From Methanolobus sp. (GTDB taxonomy: Archaea; Halobacteriota; Methanosarcinia; Methanosarcinales; Methanosarcinaceae): a DNA stretch of 64,000 nt. Shown here piece after piece: positions 53,034 to 62,757 of the stretch. A program made the position numbers and the translations under genes. Position 1 is the stretch's first letter. The number at the start of each line of letters is the position of its first letter. Below the pieces are notes generated by a model, which worked only from the letters and a program-made list of their open reading frames with translations, was not told the origin of the DNA and did no database searches. The stretch lies in the NCBI RefSeq assembly GCF_016278365.1, contig NZ_JADQBZ010000004.1:124001-188000 (forward strand), given 5' to 3'.

Positions 53034-54253
53034 ATAGCAGTCTCTGTATTAAATGCAAGGGCAAAGGGCTTTGTGGCCGTCCCTTCTGCCCTATACTTGA
53101 GAAATTCAGGTCTATAGAGACATCTTTTTCCGGTATTACTGGCGAGACCTCTATTTTCGGGGCATCACCACCTTCTGTTTTTGTAGGCCGGCACAATTAT
53201 CCGGAAGTCAGGGCCGGGCCCATGATCCCGCCTCAGCTTGGAGGAGATGAGGCCAGTCTGCTTGAAGACCCAAAAGCTCTGTTGAAAATGGGGATCCAGG
53301 ATATCATCTCATCGCGCTCAAGGTTGGTAAGGGCAAGCACTGGTGTAAATGTCAAAAATGCTCGCAATACTGATAATCCCCTCATTGAAAAGTCCCAGGA
53401 ACTGGCCCTGTCTAAAAAACCGGTGGATACAGAAGCGTGGTTTAGCAAGCCTATCCGGAATAAGCTTAAGTTTGATAACGTATTGACTCCCATGGGTCCG
53501 TCCGGTGAACTGAAGGATTTCGATATAACTGAGAACCCCCGGGTTCCCCGGAAAGTGGATTCTTTGGTTTATGATACAGATGCTCTTGCAAAGGATGCCA
53601 TCTCCGAACTGTGGGGAAGCAACATACCTGCTGAACATATAACTCGCCTTCTTTCCATAGGTCTGCTGGGACAGGAGAGGCGTCTGGTGCCGACCCGCTG
53701 GTCTATTACTGCTGTTGATGACATGGTCGGGAAGCAACTGCTTATGAAAATACGGGACTACCAGCAGGTAAGCAATGTGTGCGTTTTCAGCGGAGGAGCG
53801 TTTGGCAACCACTTTGAGATCATGATGATCCCAAGGAGCTTCACCTTTGAACTTATTGAGGTATGGATGCCGCAGGCAGTCTGGACCGGAGGTACCACGT
53901 GGATAGAATCCGATAGTGAGGATCTCAGCGGAAAGAAAGGCTATTCAAATCTTGCCGGCGGCTACTATGCAGCAAGGCTGGCAGCTCTGGAACATATGAG
54001 TTCTATCCGAAGGCAGGCATCGGTGTTCATGGTGCGCGAGATAAGGCCCGAATACTGGGCTCCTCTGGGAGTCTGGGTTGTGCGTGAGGCAGCCCGTGCG
54101 GCCCTGGAAGCGCAGCCACAGGTATTCGGGTCCGTGGAAGAGGCGCTCATGGGTATGTCCTCTCGTCTGCGTACTCCTTCAAGTAAGTGGATGGAAAAAG
54201 CAAAGATGCTTTGCAATATAAGGGCACAGCGTACTCTTGATTCCTTTTTTTGA
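53030..54253 (+). CDS. nreA: NreA-family DNA repair protein with PCNA-binding tail
   Basis: This is a 407-residue archaeal Nre protein. The N-terminal zinc motif is CIKCKGKGLCGRPFCP near residues 5-20. Family blocks include FVGRHNYPEVRAGPM near 50-64 and VFSGGAFGNHFEIMMIP near 253-269. The last residues, QRTLDSFF (400-407), are a PIP box that docks PCNA. In Haloferax, Nre proteins act in repair of DNA crosslink damage. TTG 53030 overlaps the upstream regulator gene. Linkage to Fe-S genes is notable. Confidence 0.92.
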   Translation: MNSSLCIKCKGKGLCGRPFCPILEKFRSIETSFSGITGETSIFGASPPSVFVGRHNYPEVRAGPMIPPQLGGDEASLLEDPKALLKMGIQDIISSRSRLVRASTGVNVKNARNTDNPLIEKSQELALSKKPVDTEAWFSKPIRNKLKFDNVLTPMGPSGELKDFDITENPRVPRKVDSLVYDTDALAKDAISELWGSNIPAEHITRLLSIGLLGQERRLVPTRWSITAVDDMVGKQLLMKIRDYQQVSNVCVFSGGAFGNHFEIMMIPRSFTFELIEVWMPQAVWTGGTTWIESDSEDLSGKKGYSNLAGGYYAARLAALEHMSSIRRQASVFMVREIRPEYWAPLGVWVVREAARAALEAQPQVFGSVEEALMGMSSRLRTPSSKWMEKAKMLCNIRAQRTLDSFF

Positions 54254-54280
54254 CAACAGGTCATATCCCCTTTGCCTATG

Positions 54281-54320
54281 TATTCCTATATATTCCTATA
54301 TAGTAGTATGTAGTTTAAAT
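54281..54320 (+). promoter_or_regulatory. Tandem 10-bp repeat and TATA box of the phosphate transporter operon
   Basis: TATTCCTATA occurs twice in direct tandem at 54281-54290 and 54291-54300, one helical turn apart. GTTTAAATA at about 54313-54321 is a TATA-like element. The pair sits where an activator or repressor would meet the basal machinery, upstream of the pit and PhoU-like genes. Phosphate control is inferred. Confidence 0.45.
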
Positions 54321-54385
54321 AAGGCAGCTTTATCTATATATGGTCCGTAGCCGTACTAAAAAATCATATTGAGGAATCTCACAAA

Positions 54386-55423
54386 ATGGAATTATTTGAT
54401 CCACTTGTAATTATGCTTATCATCGCAGGCCTATATATGGCATGGAACATTGGTGCCAACGACCTGGCCAATGCCATGGGGACATCAGTAGGCAGCGGTG
54501 CGCTATCAATAAAGCAGGTCATTATTGTTGCAGCTGTCTTTGAGTTCGCAGGCGCCGTTTTCTTCGGAAAGCGGGTTACCTCCACTATTGCCAAAGGCAT
54601 AGTACCTATTGATTCGATAGCCATGACCGATACTAACCTTGTAGCTATTGGAATGCTTGCCGCCATTCTTGCGGCAGGTTTCTGGATCACCCTTGCAACC
54701 TTTTACAACCTTCCTGTCTCAACGACTCACTCTATTGTTGGTGCTGTATTAGGTTTTGGCCTGATAGCTGCATATAATGGTATCATCGGATTTAACGACA
54801 TAAACTGGCCTGTCCTTTTCAAGATTGTTGGCAGCTGGCTGATATCTCCTGTACTTGGTGCCCTGCTTGCCTACATCATCTTTTCCCTGATTAGGTATTT
54901 CATATTACAGAAAAGCGATGATCCTTACAGGATAGAGAAGAAATTTGTCTTCCTTCAGGTAGCCACTGCATGCTTTATTGCGTTCGCACATGGCTCAAAT
55001 GACGTGGCAAATGCTGTGGGTCCTCTGTATGCGGCCCTTAATGCACTTGACATGGCAGGAGTAACAGTTCCCCTCTGGGTAATGATCATGGGGGGCTTTG
55101 GCATGGTCTTCGGTCTTGCGACATGGGGCTATCGTGTTATAGAAACTATTGGGACAAAGATCACAGAACTCACTCCTACAAGAGGTTTCTCTGCTGAGTT
55201 TGCCACCGCGACAGTTGTGGTAATGCATAGCTATATCGCTCTTCCCATCTCCACCACGCATACTCTTGTAGGTTCCGTTATAGGTGTAGGTCTGGCAGGA
55301 GGACTTGCAGCGGTTGATTTAAGTGTTATAGGAAAGATATTTCTCTCCTGGGTAATCACTGTGCCTGTGGCAGCATTGACATCCGCGCTGATATTTGTAG
55401 GACTGTTAGGGATTGGAATATGA
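54386..55423 (+). CDS. pit: PiT-family inorganic phosphate transporter
   Basis: This 345-residue membrane protein has about ten helices in two homologous halves. Each half has the signature: [18 protein letters not shown] near residues 24-41 and [14 protein letters not shown] near 204-217. [16 protein letters not shown] near 110-125 and [16 protein letters not shown] near 288-303 are the paired PD-type motifs. It imports phosphate with cations. The stop overlaps the PhoU-like gene by four bases. An upstream tandem repeat suggests regulation. Confidence 0.93.
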   Translation: MELFDPLVIMLIIAGLYMAWNIGANDLANAMGTSVGSGALSIKQVIIVAAVFEFAGAVFFGKRVTSTIAKGIVPIDSIAMTDTNLVAIGMLAAILAAGFWITLATFYNLPVSTTHSIVGAVLGFGLIAAYNGIIGFNDINWPVLFKIVGSWLISPVLGALLAYIIFSLIRYFILQKSDDPYRIEKKFVFLQVATACFIAFAHGSNDVANAVGPLYAALNALDMAGVTVPLWVMIMGGFGMVFGLATWGYRVIETIGTKITELTPTRGFSAEFATATVVVMHSYIALPISTTHTLVGSVIGVGLAGGLAAVDLSVIGKIFLSWVITVPVAALTSALIFVGLLGIGI

Positions 55424-56109
55424 AGAAAGAATACATTCGCTCGGTTTTGAATATATTTGCAAGTTCCCCATTCAAGCCCCTGTGCATACATGCAAACAAG
55501 GGCGGAGATTGCGTTAGGAAATTAAGTGAATCCGTACACGCTTTCTGTGAGGGAGACATGGAAACGGTTGAGAGGCTTAACCATGAGATCGATGACATTG
55601 AGCACGAAGCGGATGTCATCAAGCAGACCATCCGGGGGGAGCTCTCCTCCTCTATAATGCTTCCTGTGCATGCTACTGATTTGCTCAACTTCCTTAAACC
55701 ACAGGATTCCATATCCGATGAGGCTCAGGAAGTTTCCTACTGGCTAACATTGCGCAGATTCGATGCCCCTCCCGAGATACACAATGGTTTTGGGGAACTG
55801 ATGGGAAGAACACTTGCAACCGTTGAGCAGTACGAGAAATTGGTTGACACCCTTAGCGAACTGCTTGAATCCTCTTTCAGTAAAAGGGATGTTGACGACA
55901 CTCTTTCACTGGTCGTGGAAGTTGAGGAAATGGAGCATCAGGTCGATGTTATAGAAAAGGATCTGGTGAGGAAAATCTTCCATAATGAGGATGTGCTCGG
56001 AGGTGTGGGTGTTTTCCACCTTACACGGTTGGTCATGGGTATTGGGAAAATAGCAGACAACGCGGAGCATGCTGCTGACAGGCTGAGGACCATGGTCCTG
56101 AGGAGATGA
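55420..56109 (+). CDS. DUF47/PhoU-like phosphate transport regulator
   Basis: This 229-residue helical protein of the TIGR00153/DUF47 family consists of two PhoU-like three-helix repeats. [22 protein letters not shown] near residues 54-75 and [20 protein letters not shown] near 168-187 carry the repeated E-x-x-x-D metal-binding helix motif. It is co-translated with pit and probably gates or senses the transporter. The length is normal. Confidence 0.92.
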   Translation: MKKEYIRSVLNIFASSPFKPLCIHANKGGDCVRKLSESVHAFCEGDMETVERLNHEIDDIEHEADVIKQTIRGELSSSIMLPVHATDLLNFLKPQDSISDEAQEVSYWLTLRRFDAPPEIHNGFGELMGRTLATVEQYEKLVDTLSELLESSFSKRDVDDTLSLVVEVEEMEHQVDVIEKDLVRKIFHNEDVLGGVGVFHLTRLVMGIGKIADNAEHAADRLRTMVLRR

Positions 56110-56130
56110 TCCTCGCCTTTTTCTTATTTT

Positions 56131-57579
56131 TTATTTGTGAAGGTTACGGTCCTCATTCATTTTCTGCAGTAACTCGATGACCGAATAGGCTGCACGTGTG
56201 ATGCCCATGCTACGGCTATCGGTATCGGTGCCTGCAACATAGAGGTTATTGATCGGCGTCCTCGCATCTGCAAAATATCCGTTAATGGTCACTGCTGCCT
56301 TCTCCGGAATTGTGATCTGTTCGTGCTTCATCTGGATATGGTCTTCAATACAGGGGATAGCACGGAAAATCGTCTCATAGGCATTTTTGATTTCTGAGCT
56401 TTCGCTCTTTTCCTCTTTGATGATGAAGGAGAAACCTACAAGCTGCTTGCCCTTGGGTGCAAGGGACGAGTCGTAGTTAGTGATGGGCATTGCCCAGTAG
56501 GGTTGGTTCTTGAACCAGATCTCTGATCCGATATAGTTGAATTCCTCAAGCAGGGAATCAAGCCCGAGCCATACTGTCAGGCTTTTTGTATGGTCCACAC
56601 CTTTAAGTTCCTCTACATATGAGCTTGGCAATGTCTCGACCATCTTTGGAAGGTCCGTAACAAATCCGGTGTAAACAACAGTATTTGCATAGTAGGTTTC
56701 ATCTGCTTCAACACCGACAACCTTTCCGTTACTTGTAAGTATCTTCTTGACCTCGCATCCTGTCTTGATCTCCACGCTCTTTGGAAGAGAAAATAAAACT
56801 GCATTGAGGAGTGACTTCAATCCTTTTCGCGGGTATCCCTGAGAATAACTTACTTTGTTGGTGGCAAGCCTTCCAAGGGTTGTGAGTGGCTTGGATGCCT
56901 TGTTCATCCTTGTCTGCAGGGATGTGTGCAGGTTAGACGTCAATATGGATTTGAGAACTGGCTCAGTTTGCGGTTTTTCATGAACCTTCATAATACTTTC
57001 CATCTGCTCCTGAAGAACGCTGTCCCTGACAAAACTGCTACCTGAAAGAACTCTTTGCACAGATGTTTCTTTCATGTCTCTTCCCGAGAGGAAATATGAA
57101 ATTGCATCCACAAAATCATAAGTGTCCTTTGATAGGTTATCAGACATGAAATCATAGACCGACTGCTTTGAAAGATCAATTCCAAATGTGAAGAGTGTCA
57201 GAGCTTTGGTAATAGCCTGTGAAACTACGATTCTGTCTTTTCTGGGTAGCACATCGAACGTAACAAAGTCTCTTACATTTGAGGGAACTTTAAGGAACTG
57301 GTCTTCGGTTCTTACATAATAGTGGCCATAGTCTTCAAAAACAGGCATGTAATCAAAATAATTGTCCATCAACCTTCTCAGCGGTCCCACTTCCAGATGT
57401 GTGATGGCGTGTGCACCTGTATCGACCTGGAAACCATCCACTACATAACTATTGCAGTTTCCACCTATGTTATTATTCTTTTCGAGGACCAGTACTTTAT
57501 TTCCGTGTTTTGATAGTGTGAGTGCTGATAGCAGGCCGCTTATACCTGCACCTACAACTATTACGTCGTATTTCTCCAT
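56131..57579 (-). CDS. Phytoene-desaturase-like FAD oxidoreductase
   Basis: This 482-residue flavoprotein has the FAD-binding dinucleotide fold VVGAGISGLLSALTLSKHG near residues 8-26, then GGNCNSYVVDGFQVDTGAHAI (in part GFQVDTGAHAI near 49-59). The C-terminal FAD motif is NLYVAGTDTDSRSMG near 446-460. It belongs to the CrtI/amine oxidase superfamily; methanogens have several, acting on isoprenoids such as phytoene or geranylgeranyl lipids. Which substrate is used is unknown. It is the second gene after purC on this strand (46-base gap). Confidence 0.82.
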   Translation of the reverse strand: MEKYDVIVVGAGISGLLSALTLSKHGNKVLVLEKNNNIGGNCNSYVVDGFQVDTGAHAITHLEVGPLRRLMDNYFDYMPVFEDYGHYYVRTEDQFLKVPSNVRDFVTFDVLPRKDRIVVSQAITKALTLFTFGIDLSKQSVYDFMSDNLSKDTYDFVDAISYFLSGRDMKETSVQRVLSGSSFVRDSVLQEQMESIMKVHEKPQTEPVLKSILTSNLHTSLQTRMNKASKPLTTLGRLATNKVSYSQGYPRKGLKSLLNAVLFSLPKSVEIKTGCEVKKILTSNGKVVGVEADETYYANTVVYTGFVTDLPKMVETLPSSYVEELKGVDHTKSLTVWLGLDSLLEEFNYIGSEIWFKNQPYWAMPITNYDSSLAPKGKQLVGFSFIIKEEKSESSEIKNAYETIFRAIPCIEDHIQMKHEQITIPEKAAVTINGYFADARTPINNLYVAGTDTDSRSMGITRAAYSVIELLQKMNEDRNLHK

Positions 57580-57625
57580 CCTTTCCCCTCAGACTGCGTA
57601 TAAATGTAAAATAGTGAAAGAGATA

Positions 57626-58339
57626 TTACTCGAATATCTCTGGTACAATGCGTCTTGCGACTTCCTCATATGCCTTGGAAAGGTCTCCCTTGTCAAAGCG
57701 GAATATATCCTTATCCATGGACTGTCCCGTGCTCTTGTCCCATAACCTGCAGGTATCACAGGATATCTCATCGGCCAGTACGATCTCCCCTCTCTTTCTT
57801 CCAAACTCAAGCTTAAAGTCCGGAAGCAGGAATCCTTTTGAATCCAGATACTTCACAAGGATATCGTTGATCTTTAGGGCCATGGCACGTATCTGGGCTA
57901 TCTCTTCATATGTGGCAATTCCCATCGCGACGGCTATATCTTCATTGAGCATCGGATCTCCATGCTCATCGCTCTTGTAGTCCAGAACGATGACCGGCTT
58001 CTTGAAGACAGTTCCCTCTTTTATCGGATATTTGCGGGTAATGGAGCCGGCTGCGATGTTACGTGGTATGACCTCTATGAGAATTATCTCGACGGCATCG
58101 ACAAGCATCTCTGTATCAGACACCATCTCTATATAGTGGGTCTTAATGCCTTCTTTCTCAAGCATCTCGAATATCTTCTTTGAGATCTGGGCATTGTAAT
58201 ATCCTTTCTTTGCAGCCTCACTCTTTTTTTTTCCATCAAATGCTGTCAGGCTGTCCCTGAACTCAGCAATAAGTCTGTTTGGATTGTCGGTCTTGTATAT
58301 GGTCTTTGCTTTCCCTGAATACAATTCTTCTTTTTTCAT
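57626..58339 (-). CDS. purC: SAICAR synthetase PurC
   Basis: This 237-residue enzyme ligates aspartate to CAIR using ATP in purine synthesis. It begins with [23 protein letters not shown] (in part GKAKTIYKT). [18 protein letters not shown] near residues 89-106 and [24 protein letters not shown] (in part [10 protein letters not shown] near 177-186) are signatures. GAGGAGTGAT precedes the ATG. It is divergent from nikR; the 150-base gap holds both promoters. Confidence 0.95.
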   Translation of the reverse strand: MKKEELYSGKAKTIYKTDNPNRLIAEFRDSLTAFDGKKKSEAAKKGYYNAQISKKIFEMLEKEGIKTHYIEMVSDTEMLVDAVEIILIEVIPRNIAAGSITRKYPIKEGTVFKKPVIVLDYKSDEHGDPMLNEDIAVAMGIATYEEIAQIRAMALKINDILVKYLDSKGFLLPDFKLEFGRKRGEIVLADEISCDTCRLWDKSTGQSMDKDIFRFDKGDLSKAYEEVARRIVPEIFE

Positions 58340-58502
58340 AACATCACTCCTCTAAGGCATTCTATGTTTTAATGTTTTATGCTTGGTATCGTATAACTAT
58401 TTATGTCTTAATTTATGTACTATAAGTGGTACAAAATGTTATTACAGAATACATCTTGTTATTATTTCAGACTAATACATATCATTTAAGGTGAATTCAA
58501 CA

Positions 58503-58925
58503 ATGGACCAGGAACTTATGCGTATCGGTGTATCGCTTCCGGAAAACCTTCTGACCAAATTCGACTCTATCATTGAGAAAAGGGGCTATTCTTCAAGGTC
58601 TGAAGGCATAAGGGACGCTATCAGGAATTATATCACCCATTACGAATGGATGAGCGATGTGAAAGGCAGGCGAGTGGGTACTATCACACTGATATATGAT
58701 CATACCAAACGTGGACTATCCAGTGCCCTGACAGACATTCAGCATGATCATTCCCATCTTATCAAATCCGGGATACATATCCATCTTGACCATGATAATT
58801 GCCTTGAAGTTATCATCCTTGACGGTGAAGGCGAGGAAGTCAAGACCGTTGCAGAGAAGATAATGGCTCTTAAGGGTGTTACTTACGTAAAGCTCAATAC
58901 TGCTTTGCCCTCAGAAGGCCTATAA
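58503..58925 (+). CDS. nikR: Nickel-responsive regulator NikR
   Basis: ATG 58503, with AAGGTG 9 bases upstream, gives 140 residues (GTG 58491 is the alternative). The N-terminal ribbon-helix-helix is [19 protein letters not shown]. The C-terminal ACT-like domain has the full square-planar nickel set: His81, His92, His94 and Cys100, matching His76, His87, His89 and Cys95 of E. coli NikR. It represses nickel uptake genes when nickel is plentiful. Candidate targets in this window are the NicO-type gene and possibly the cbi operons. Confidence 0.94.
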   Translation: MDQELMRIGVSLPENLLTKFDSIIEKRGYSSRSEGIRDAIRNYITHYEWMSDVKGRRVGTITLIYDHTKRGLSSALTDIQHDHSHLIKSGIHIHLDHDNCLEVIILDGEGEEVKTVAEKIMALKGVTYVKLNTALPSEGL

Positions 58926-59291
58926 TTCTTTCTGGAATCTCTCATTGATAGAGTATTCTATGGTCTGCAAAAGGGATCTCCCAAAACCTGTAAGGTAGTA
59001 GGTCTGGAAATTCCTTTCTCTTTTTGATTCTACAAGGTTAGCATCCTTGAGAAGCTTAAGATGATATGAGAGTGCAGAATGCTTGTAGTCAGTTATTTCC
59101 ACAAGCACACAGACACAGAGCTCACTGACTTCCAGAGCCCTCAGGATGTGTATCCTCACAGGGTCGGACAGGACTTTAAAAATGGATGCCAATGGGCCGA
59201 CATCCTCCTGTATCGTTTCATGGACCTTCAAGGTCACATCGTTGGGAAGAATATAGGGCTCCGGGCATTCCGCAGTTGTTTCCACTTTCAT
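58920..59291 (-). CDS. ArsR-family regulator with ELCVCVL metal-box-like motif
   Basis: This 123-residue winged-helix protein has [30 protein letters not shown] (ArsR opening with ELCVCVL, two Cys as in the ArsR alpha-3 metal box) near residues 38-67. The recognition segment is [21 protein letters not shown]. It may sense arsenite, cadmium or a related thiophilic metal. Its 3' end overlaps nikR by six bases on the other strand. A TATA-like ACTTATTAAC lies about 25-30 bases before the ATG, so a leaderless message is likely. Confidence 0.87.
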   Translation of the reverse strand: MKVETTAECPEPYILPNDVTLKVHETIQEDVGPLASIFKVLSDPVRIHILRALEVSELCVCVLVEITDYKHSALSYHLKLLKDANLVESKRERNFQTYYLTGFGRSLLQTIEYSINERFQKEL

Positions 59292-59356
59292 TACTTGATT
59301 ATTGTCGTTGTGGGTTAATAAGTTTTGTAGTGACTATGGATAACTTACAGGAAATA

Positions 59357-59764
59357 TCAGTTCAAACCTTTAGAATTAAAGAACGGAGCGTATTTTTTAT
59401 CAGTTGATTCAATGTGATTGACAAGCCAATCTCTGAGGAAGTTTATCAGTTCATAACTGAGGCCCGCTTTTCCACTTTCGTAGTCTTTCTTGAAGTTGCC
59501 GACCTGCTCGATGAACTTCTCATGTTCCTTTTTGTGGGCAGCATACTGTGGATATCCATACTTTTTCATATAGTTCTCTTCAGTCGTAAAATGATTCTGG
59601 GTGTACGCAGCCATCTTAGTGATTATATCCAGAGTTATTTGCTTGCTTTTTGCATTCAACATAGCATCATGAAGCTCGTTGATCATCTTCACAAGTTGCT
59701 GATGCTGTGCATCTATATCTTTTATGTTCATGCTGTATTTGTCAGACCAGGTTATCAGTGCCAT
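59357..59764 (-). CDS. Bacteriohemerythrin
   Basis: Starting at ATG 59764 this is a 135-residue four-helix diiron O2-binding protein. Iron ligands are visible as MNIKDIDAQHQQLV (His near residue 21), NHFTTEENYM (His and Glu near 56-60), HKKEHEKF (two His near 75-79) and HIESTDKKYAPF (His and Asp near 111-116). It may carry or scavenge oxygen, useful for an oxygen-sensitive methanogen. GTG 59773 is an alternative start. A TATA-like A+T stretch lies just upstream. Confidence 0.93.
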   Translation of the reverse strand: MALITWSDKYSMNIKDIDAQHQQLVKMINELHDAMLNAKSKQITLDIITKMAAYTQNHFTTEENYMKKYGYPQYAAHKKEHEKFIEQVGNFKKDYESGKAGLSYELINFLRDWLVNHIESTDKKYAPFFNSKGLN

Positions 59765-60011
59765 ATCAATCACTAAAAATAAATATATCTATAAATATAA
59801 ATAGAAGTTGGTCTGGTTCCGGCTCAAATTCTATATAATAAGTTCGATCTCTGGATATGAGTCTATATACTTCCTTTTCAAAACAACTAAGTATTCATCT
59901 CCTCAATTAGGATTATGGCGAAGAATTCCATATTGCATGTTATGCCCCTCCACCCGTCATGACTTTATATCGCATACCTGCGCCACCTTATACTTCTTCA
60001 GCCATTATCTT

Positions 60012-62708
60012 TTATTTTACATCCCGCACAGCGATCTTTATCCCCTCTGCAAAAAGCAACGTCAAAAAAGCAACTCCCAGCGGCAGCATCCATTCTGCAG
60101 GATCAAGTGGCACAAGCTCAAATATATTGTTCAGGAAAGGAATGTACATGACCAGGAGTGTGAGCAGGACTGTGCTGAGCACACCTACTACCATAAGCTT
60201 GTTGCTGAATATTCCTATTTTTGTTATAGGTTCCTCAAGGGACCTGAAAGAGAAAGGTATGAAAAGTATCATACTGACAATAGTCGCAAACGTAAGTGTC
60301 CTTGCCATTATAGTATTCTCGAGAGGGTCATTGAGTACAAACACAAGAAATGCAGATGAGGCCATTACGGTGGCCATAGTTACCATTATCATCACATTTC
60401 TCTTCTTCAACAGGCTCTCATTGGGGTCACGGGGCTGCTGGTCCATTATTTTTTCTCTCACCGGATCAAGTCCAAGGGCTATTGCAGGCATTATCTCGTC
60501 AAACATATTGATAAACAGTATCTGCAGTGCCAGCAGGGGAATAAGTTCAAACCCAAGCAGCACCAGTCCCAGCATTATAAGCATCACTTCTGTGAAATTT
60601 CTGGAAATAAGGTAAGTCGTGAATTTTTCAATATTTTCGTAAATAGATCTGCCCCTTTTAACTGCTTCCACTATAGTGGCGAAGTTGTCATCCTGTAACA
60701 CCATAAGACTGGACTGCTGCGCCACATCAGTTCCATTGAGCCCCATTGCCACACCGATGTCGGCCTTCCTTAAAGCCGGCGCGTCGTTAACACCGTCTCC
60801 GGTCATTGCGACAATCTCCCCGTTTTTCTGCAAAGCTTTAACGATCCTCAGCTTTTGTTCAGGCATAGTCCTTGCATAAACGCTTATTCTGGCAGCTACT
60901 CTTTCAAACTCCTCATCGTTCAACTCGTCAAGCTCGGACCCTGTTACAGCGCAGTCCGCGATAATGCGCTGCACTTTTTTATCACTGTCTGTCCGTATTT
61001 CGGTATCTAACTGGCAAGTATTCACGTCACCCAAAAGGCCTATATGCCTGGCTATGGCCTTGGCTGTATCCGGATTATCTCCTGTTATCATCATCACCTT
61101 GATACCGGCTTTATGGGCGATTTCCACTGCTTCTCTTACCTCGTCCCGTGGAGGATCTATCATACCGACAAGCCCCAGGAAGGTCATGCCCTGTTCAAGA
61201 TCATCTTTTGAAGGGTCTCCTGGATTCTCGTTGCAGGCAACTCCGAGAACACGGTATGCTGATGAAGCCATCTTCTGGTTTATATCAAGTATATTCCTGT
61301 GCTCATTCTCATTGATTTCTGCAATCCTGCCATCTTTTTCGATATGGGTACAACGCTTAAGGACGTACTCAGGAGCCCCTTTTGTGAATGAGATCATCTC
61401 ATTCTCATGATTGTGGATGGTTGTCATGAGTTTCCTCTCGGAAGTAAAGGCAATCTCATCGATCATCGGGTACTCTTTCTCAAGATCATTTTTCCATAAT
61501 CCTGCCTTTGCAGCGACAACCACAAGGGCTATCTCAGTGGGGTCTCCCACAGTATCCCACTCTTTTTCCCTTTTTTCCAGAGATGAAGTATTACATAATG
61601 CTACGGCCCTGAGTAACTTATTTACAGTATCGTGCTGATCTATATTCGCTTTCTCTCCTTCTATCCGGATCTCTCCATCAGGTATGTATCCTGATCCACT
61701 GACTTCAAACATCTGTCCGCTGGCAAATATTCTCTCAACTGTCATTTCGTTCTTTGTAAGTGTTCCTGTCTTGTCTGTGCATATCACAGTAGTAGAACCT
61801 AATGTCTCAACTGCCAGCATCTTTCGGATTATCGCATTGTGCTGGGCCATTCGCCTCATCCCGAAAGCAAGCGTGATTGTCATAATAAGTGGCAGCCCCT
61901 GAGGTACTGATGCTACGGCCAGCGCAAGTGCTACCAAAAGGATCTCTGTGAGCGGGGCTCCTACAAAAAGCCCCAGCACAAAGGTGATCAGGGAAGCAAG
62001 CAACGCTACTGCAGCAAGTTTTTTTGATAAACTTGTAACTCTTCTCTGAAGGGGAGTCGGCTCATCTTCTACCTGAATAAGTCCTGCTATTTCTCCTATC
62101 TTGGTCTCCATCCCGGTGGAAACGACAACCGCCCTGCACTTTCCATGAACTATCTGCGTACCGGCAAATATCCTGTCCCCTACGTCCTTCCAGACTGGTT
62201 CGCTCTCACCCGTAAGGGCCGCCTCCTCAACCCTTAGACCATCCGATTTGAAAACAACCGCATCCGCAGGAATATTATCTCCCATTACAAGAGCCAGCAC
62301 ATCTCCAGGTACAACTTCCCTTGTCAGCACATCCCTGGGTTTATTATCCCGTATAACTGTCGTCTCAGGTTTGACAATATCCTTCAGAGACTCCATCGCT
62401 TTCTCTGCCCTGTACTCCTGAATGAACCCGAGCATGATCACAAGAGCAATGATGAAGACGATGACCCAGAAATTGATAACTTCATCTGCCAGCAGGGAGA
62501 TTATTGCTGCAGCGATAAGTACCCATACAATGAAATCTGCAAACTGCCTGGTGAATATCTTCCACGCAGTTGTTTTTTTTGTTTCTGTCAGCTCATTGCT
62601 TCCATATTTTTCCAGTCTCTCGGATATCTGCTGCTCGGGAAGCCCCTCCTCCGATGTTCCAAGCCTGGCAAATATATCCTCGACAGCCGGAAGGTCCCCT
62701 TCCACCAT
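60012..62708 (-). CDS. P2-type cation-transporting ATPase with altered ion-site residues
   Basis: ATG 62708, with GGAGG 5 bases upstream, gives 898 residues; GTG 62720 is the other candidate. The actuator motif TGES lies near residue 166, the phosphorylation motif DKTGTLT near 312-318 and the hinge GDGVNDAPALR further on. It aligns with SERCA/PMR1-type calcium pumps, but the TM4 motif PEGLP reads PQGLP (near 269-273), and TM6 reads NMFDE where SERCA has NLVTD. The TM5 pair Asn..Glu (RNFTE) is kept. The transported ion may therefore not be calcium. It has ten membrane helices and stands alone. Confidence 0.88.
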   Translation of the reverse strand: MVEGDLPAVEDIFARLGTSEEGLPEQQISERLEKYGSNELTETKKTTAWKIFTRQFADFIVWVLIAAAIISLLADEVINFWVIVFIIALVIMLGFIQEYRAEKAMESLKDIVKPETTVIRDNKPRDVLTREVVPGDVLALVMGDNIPADAVVFKSDGLRVEEAALTGESEPVWKDVGDRIFAGTQIVHGKCRAVVVSTGMETKIGEIAGLIQVEDEPTPLQRRVTSLSKKLAAVALLASLITFVLGLFVGAPLTEILLVALALAVASVPQGLPLIMTITLAFGMRRMAQHNAIIRKMLAVETLGSTTVICTDKTGTLTKNEMTVERIFASGQMFEVSGSGYIPDGEIRIEGEKANIDQHDTVNKLLRAVALCNTSSLEKREKEWDTVGDPTEIALVVVAAKAGLWKNDLEKEYPMIDEIAFTSERKLMTTIHNHENEMISFTKGAPEYVLKRCTHIEKDGRIAEINENEHRNILDINQKMASSAYRVLGVACNENPGDPSKDDLEQGMTFLGLVGMIDPPRDEVREAVEIAHKAGIKVMMITGDNPDTAKAIARHIGLLGDVNTCQLDTEIRTDSDKKVQRIIADCAVTGSELDELNDEEFERVAARISVYARTMPEQKLRIVKALQKNGEIVAMTGDGVNDAPALRKADIGVAMGLNGTDVAQQSSLMVLQDDNFATIVEAVKRGRSIYENIEKFTTYLISRNFTEVMLIMLGLVLLGFELIPLLALQILFINMFDEIMPAIALGLDPVREKIMDQQPRDPNESLLKKRNVMIMVTMATVMASSAFLVFVLNDPLENTIMARTLTFATIVSMILFIPFSFRSLEEPITKIGIFSNKLMVVGVLSTVLLTLLVMYIPFLNNIFELVPLDPAEWMLPLGVAFLTLLFAEGIKIAVRDVK

Positions 62709-62757
62709 ATTTTCCTCCACTGCACTTTCCCCATATATGCATTTGAAGGGTTAGCAT

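Noticed and set aside
59808..60615. Two overlapping plus-strand frames left of and within the P-type ATPase gene
   Set aside because: They are antisense to the ATPase C-terminus, and the 238-base gap 59774-60011 shows no ribosome site or conserved protein.
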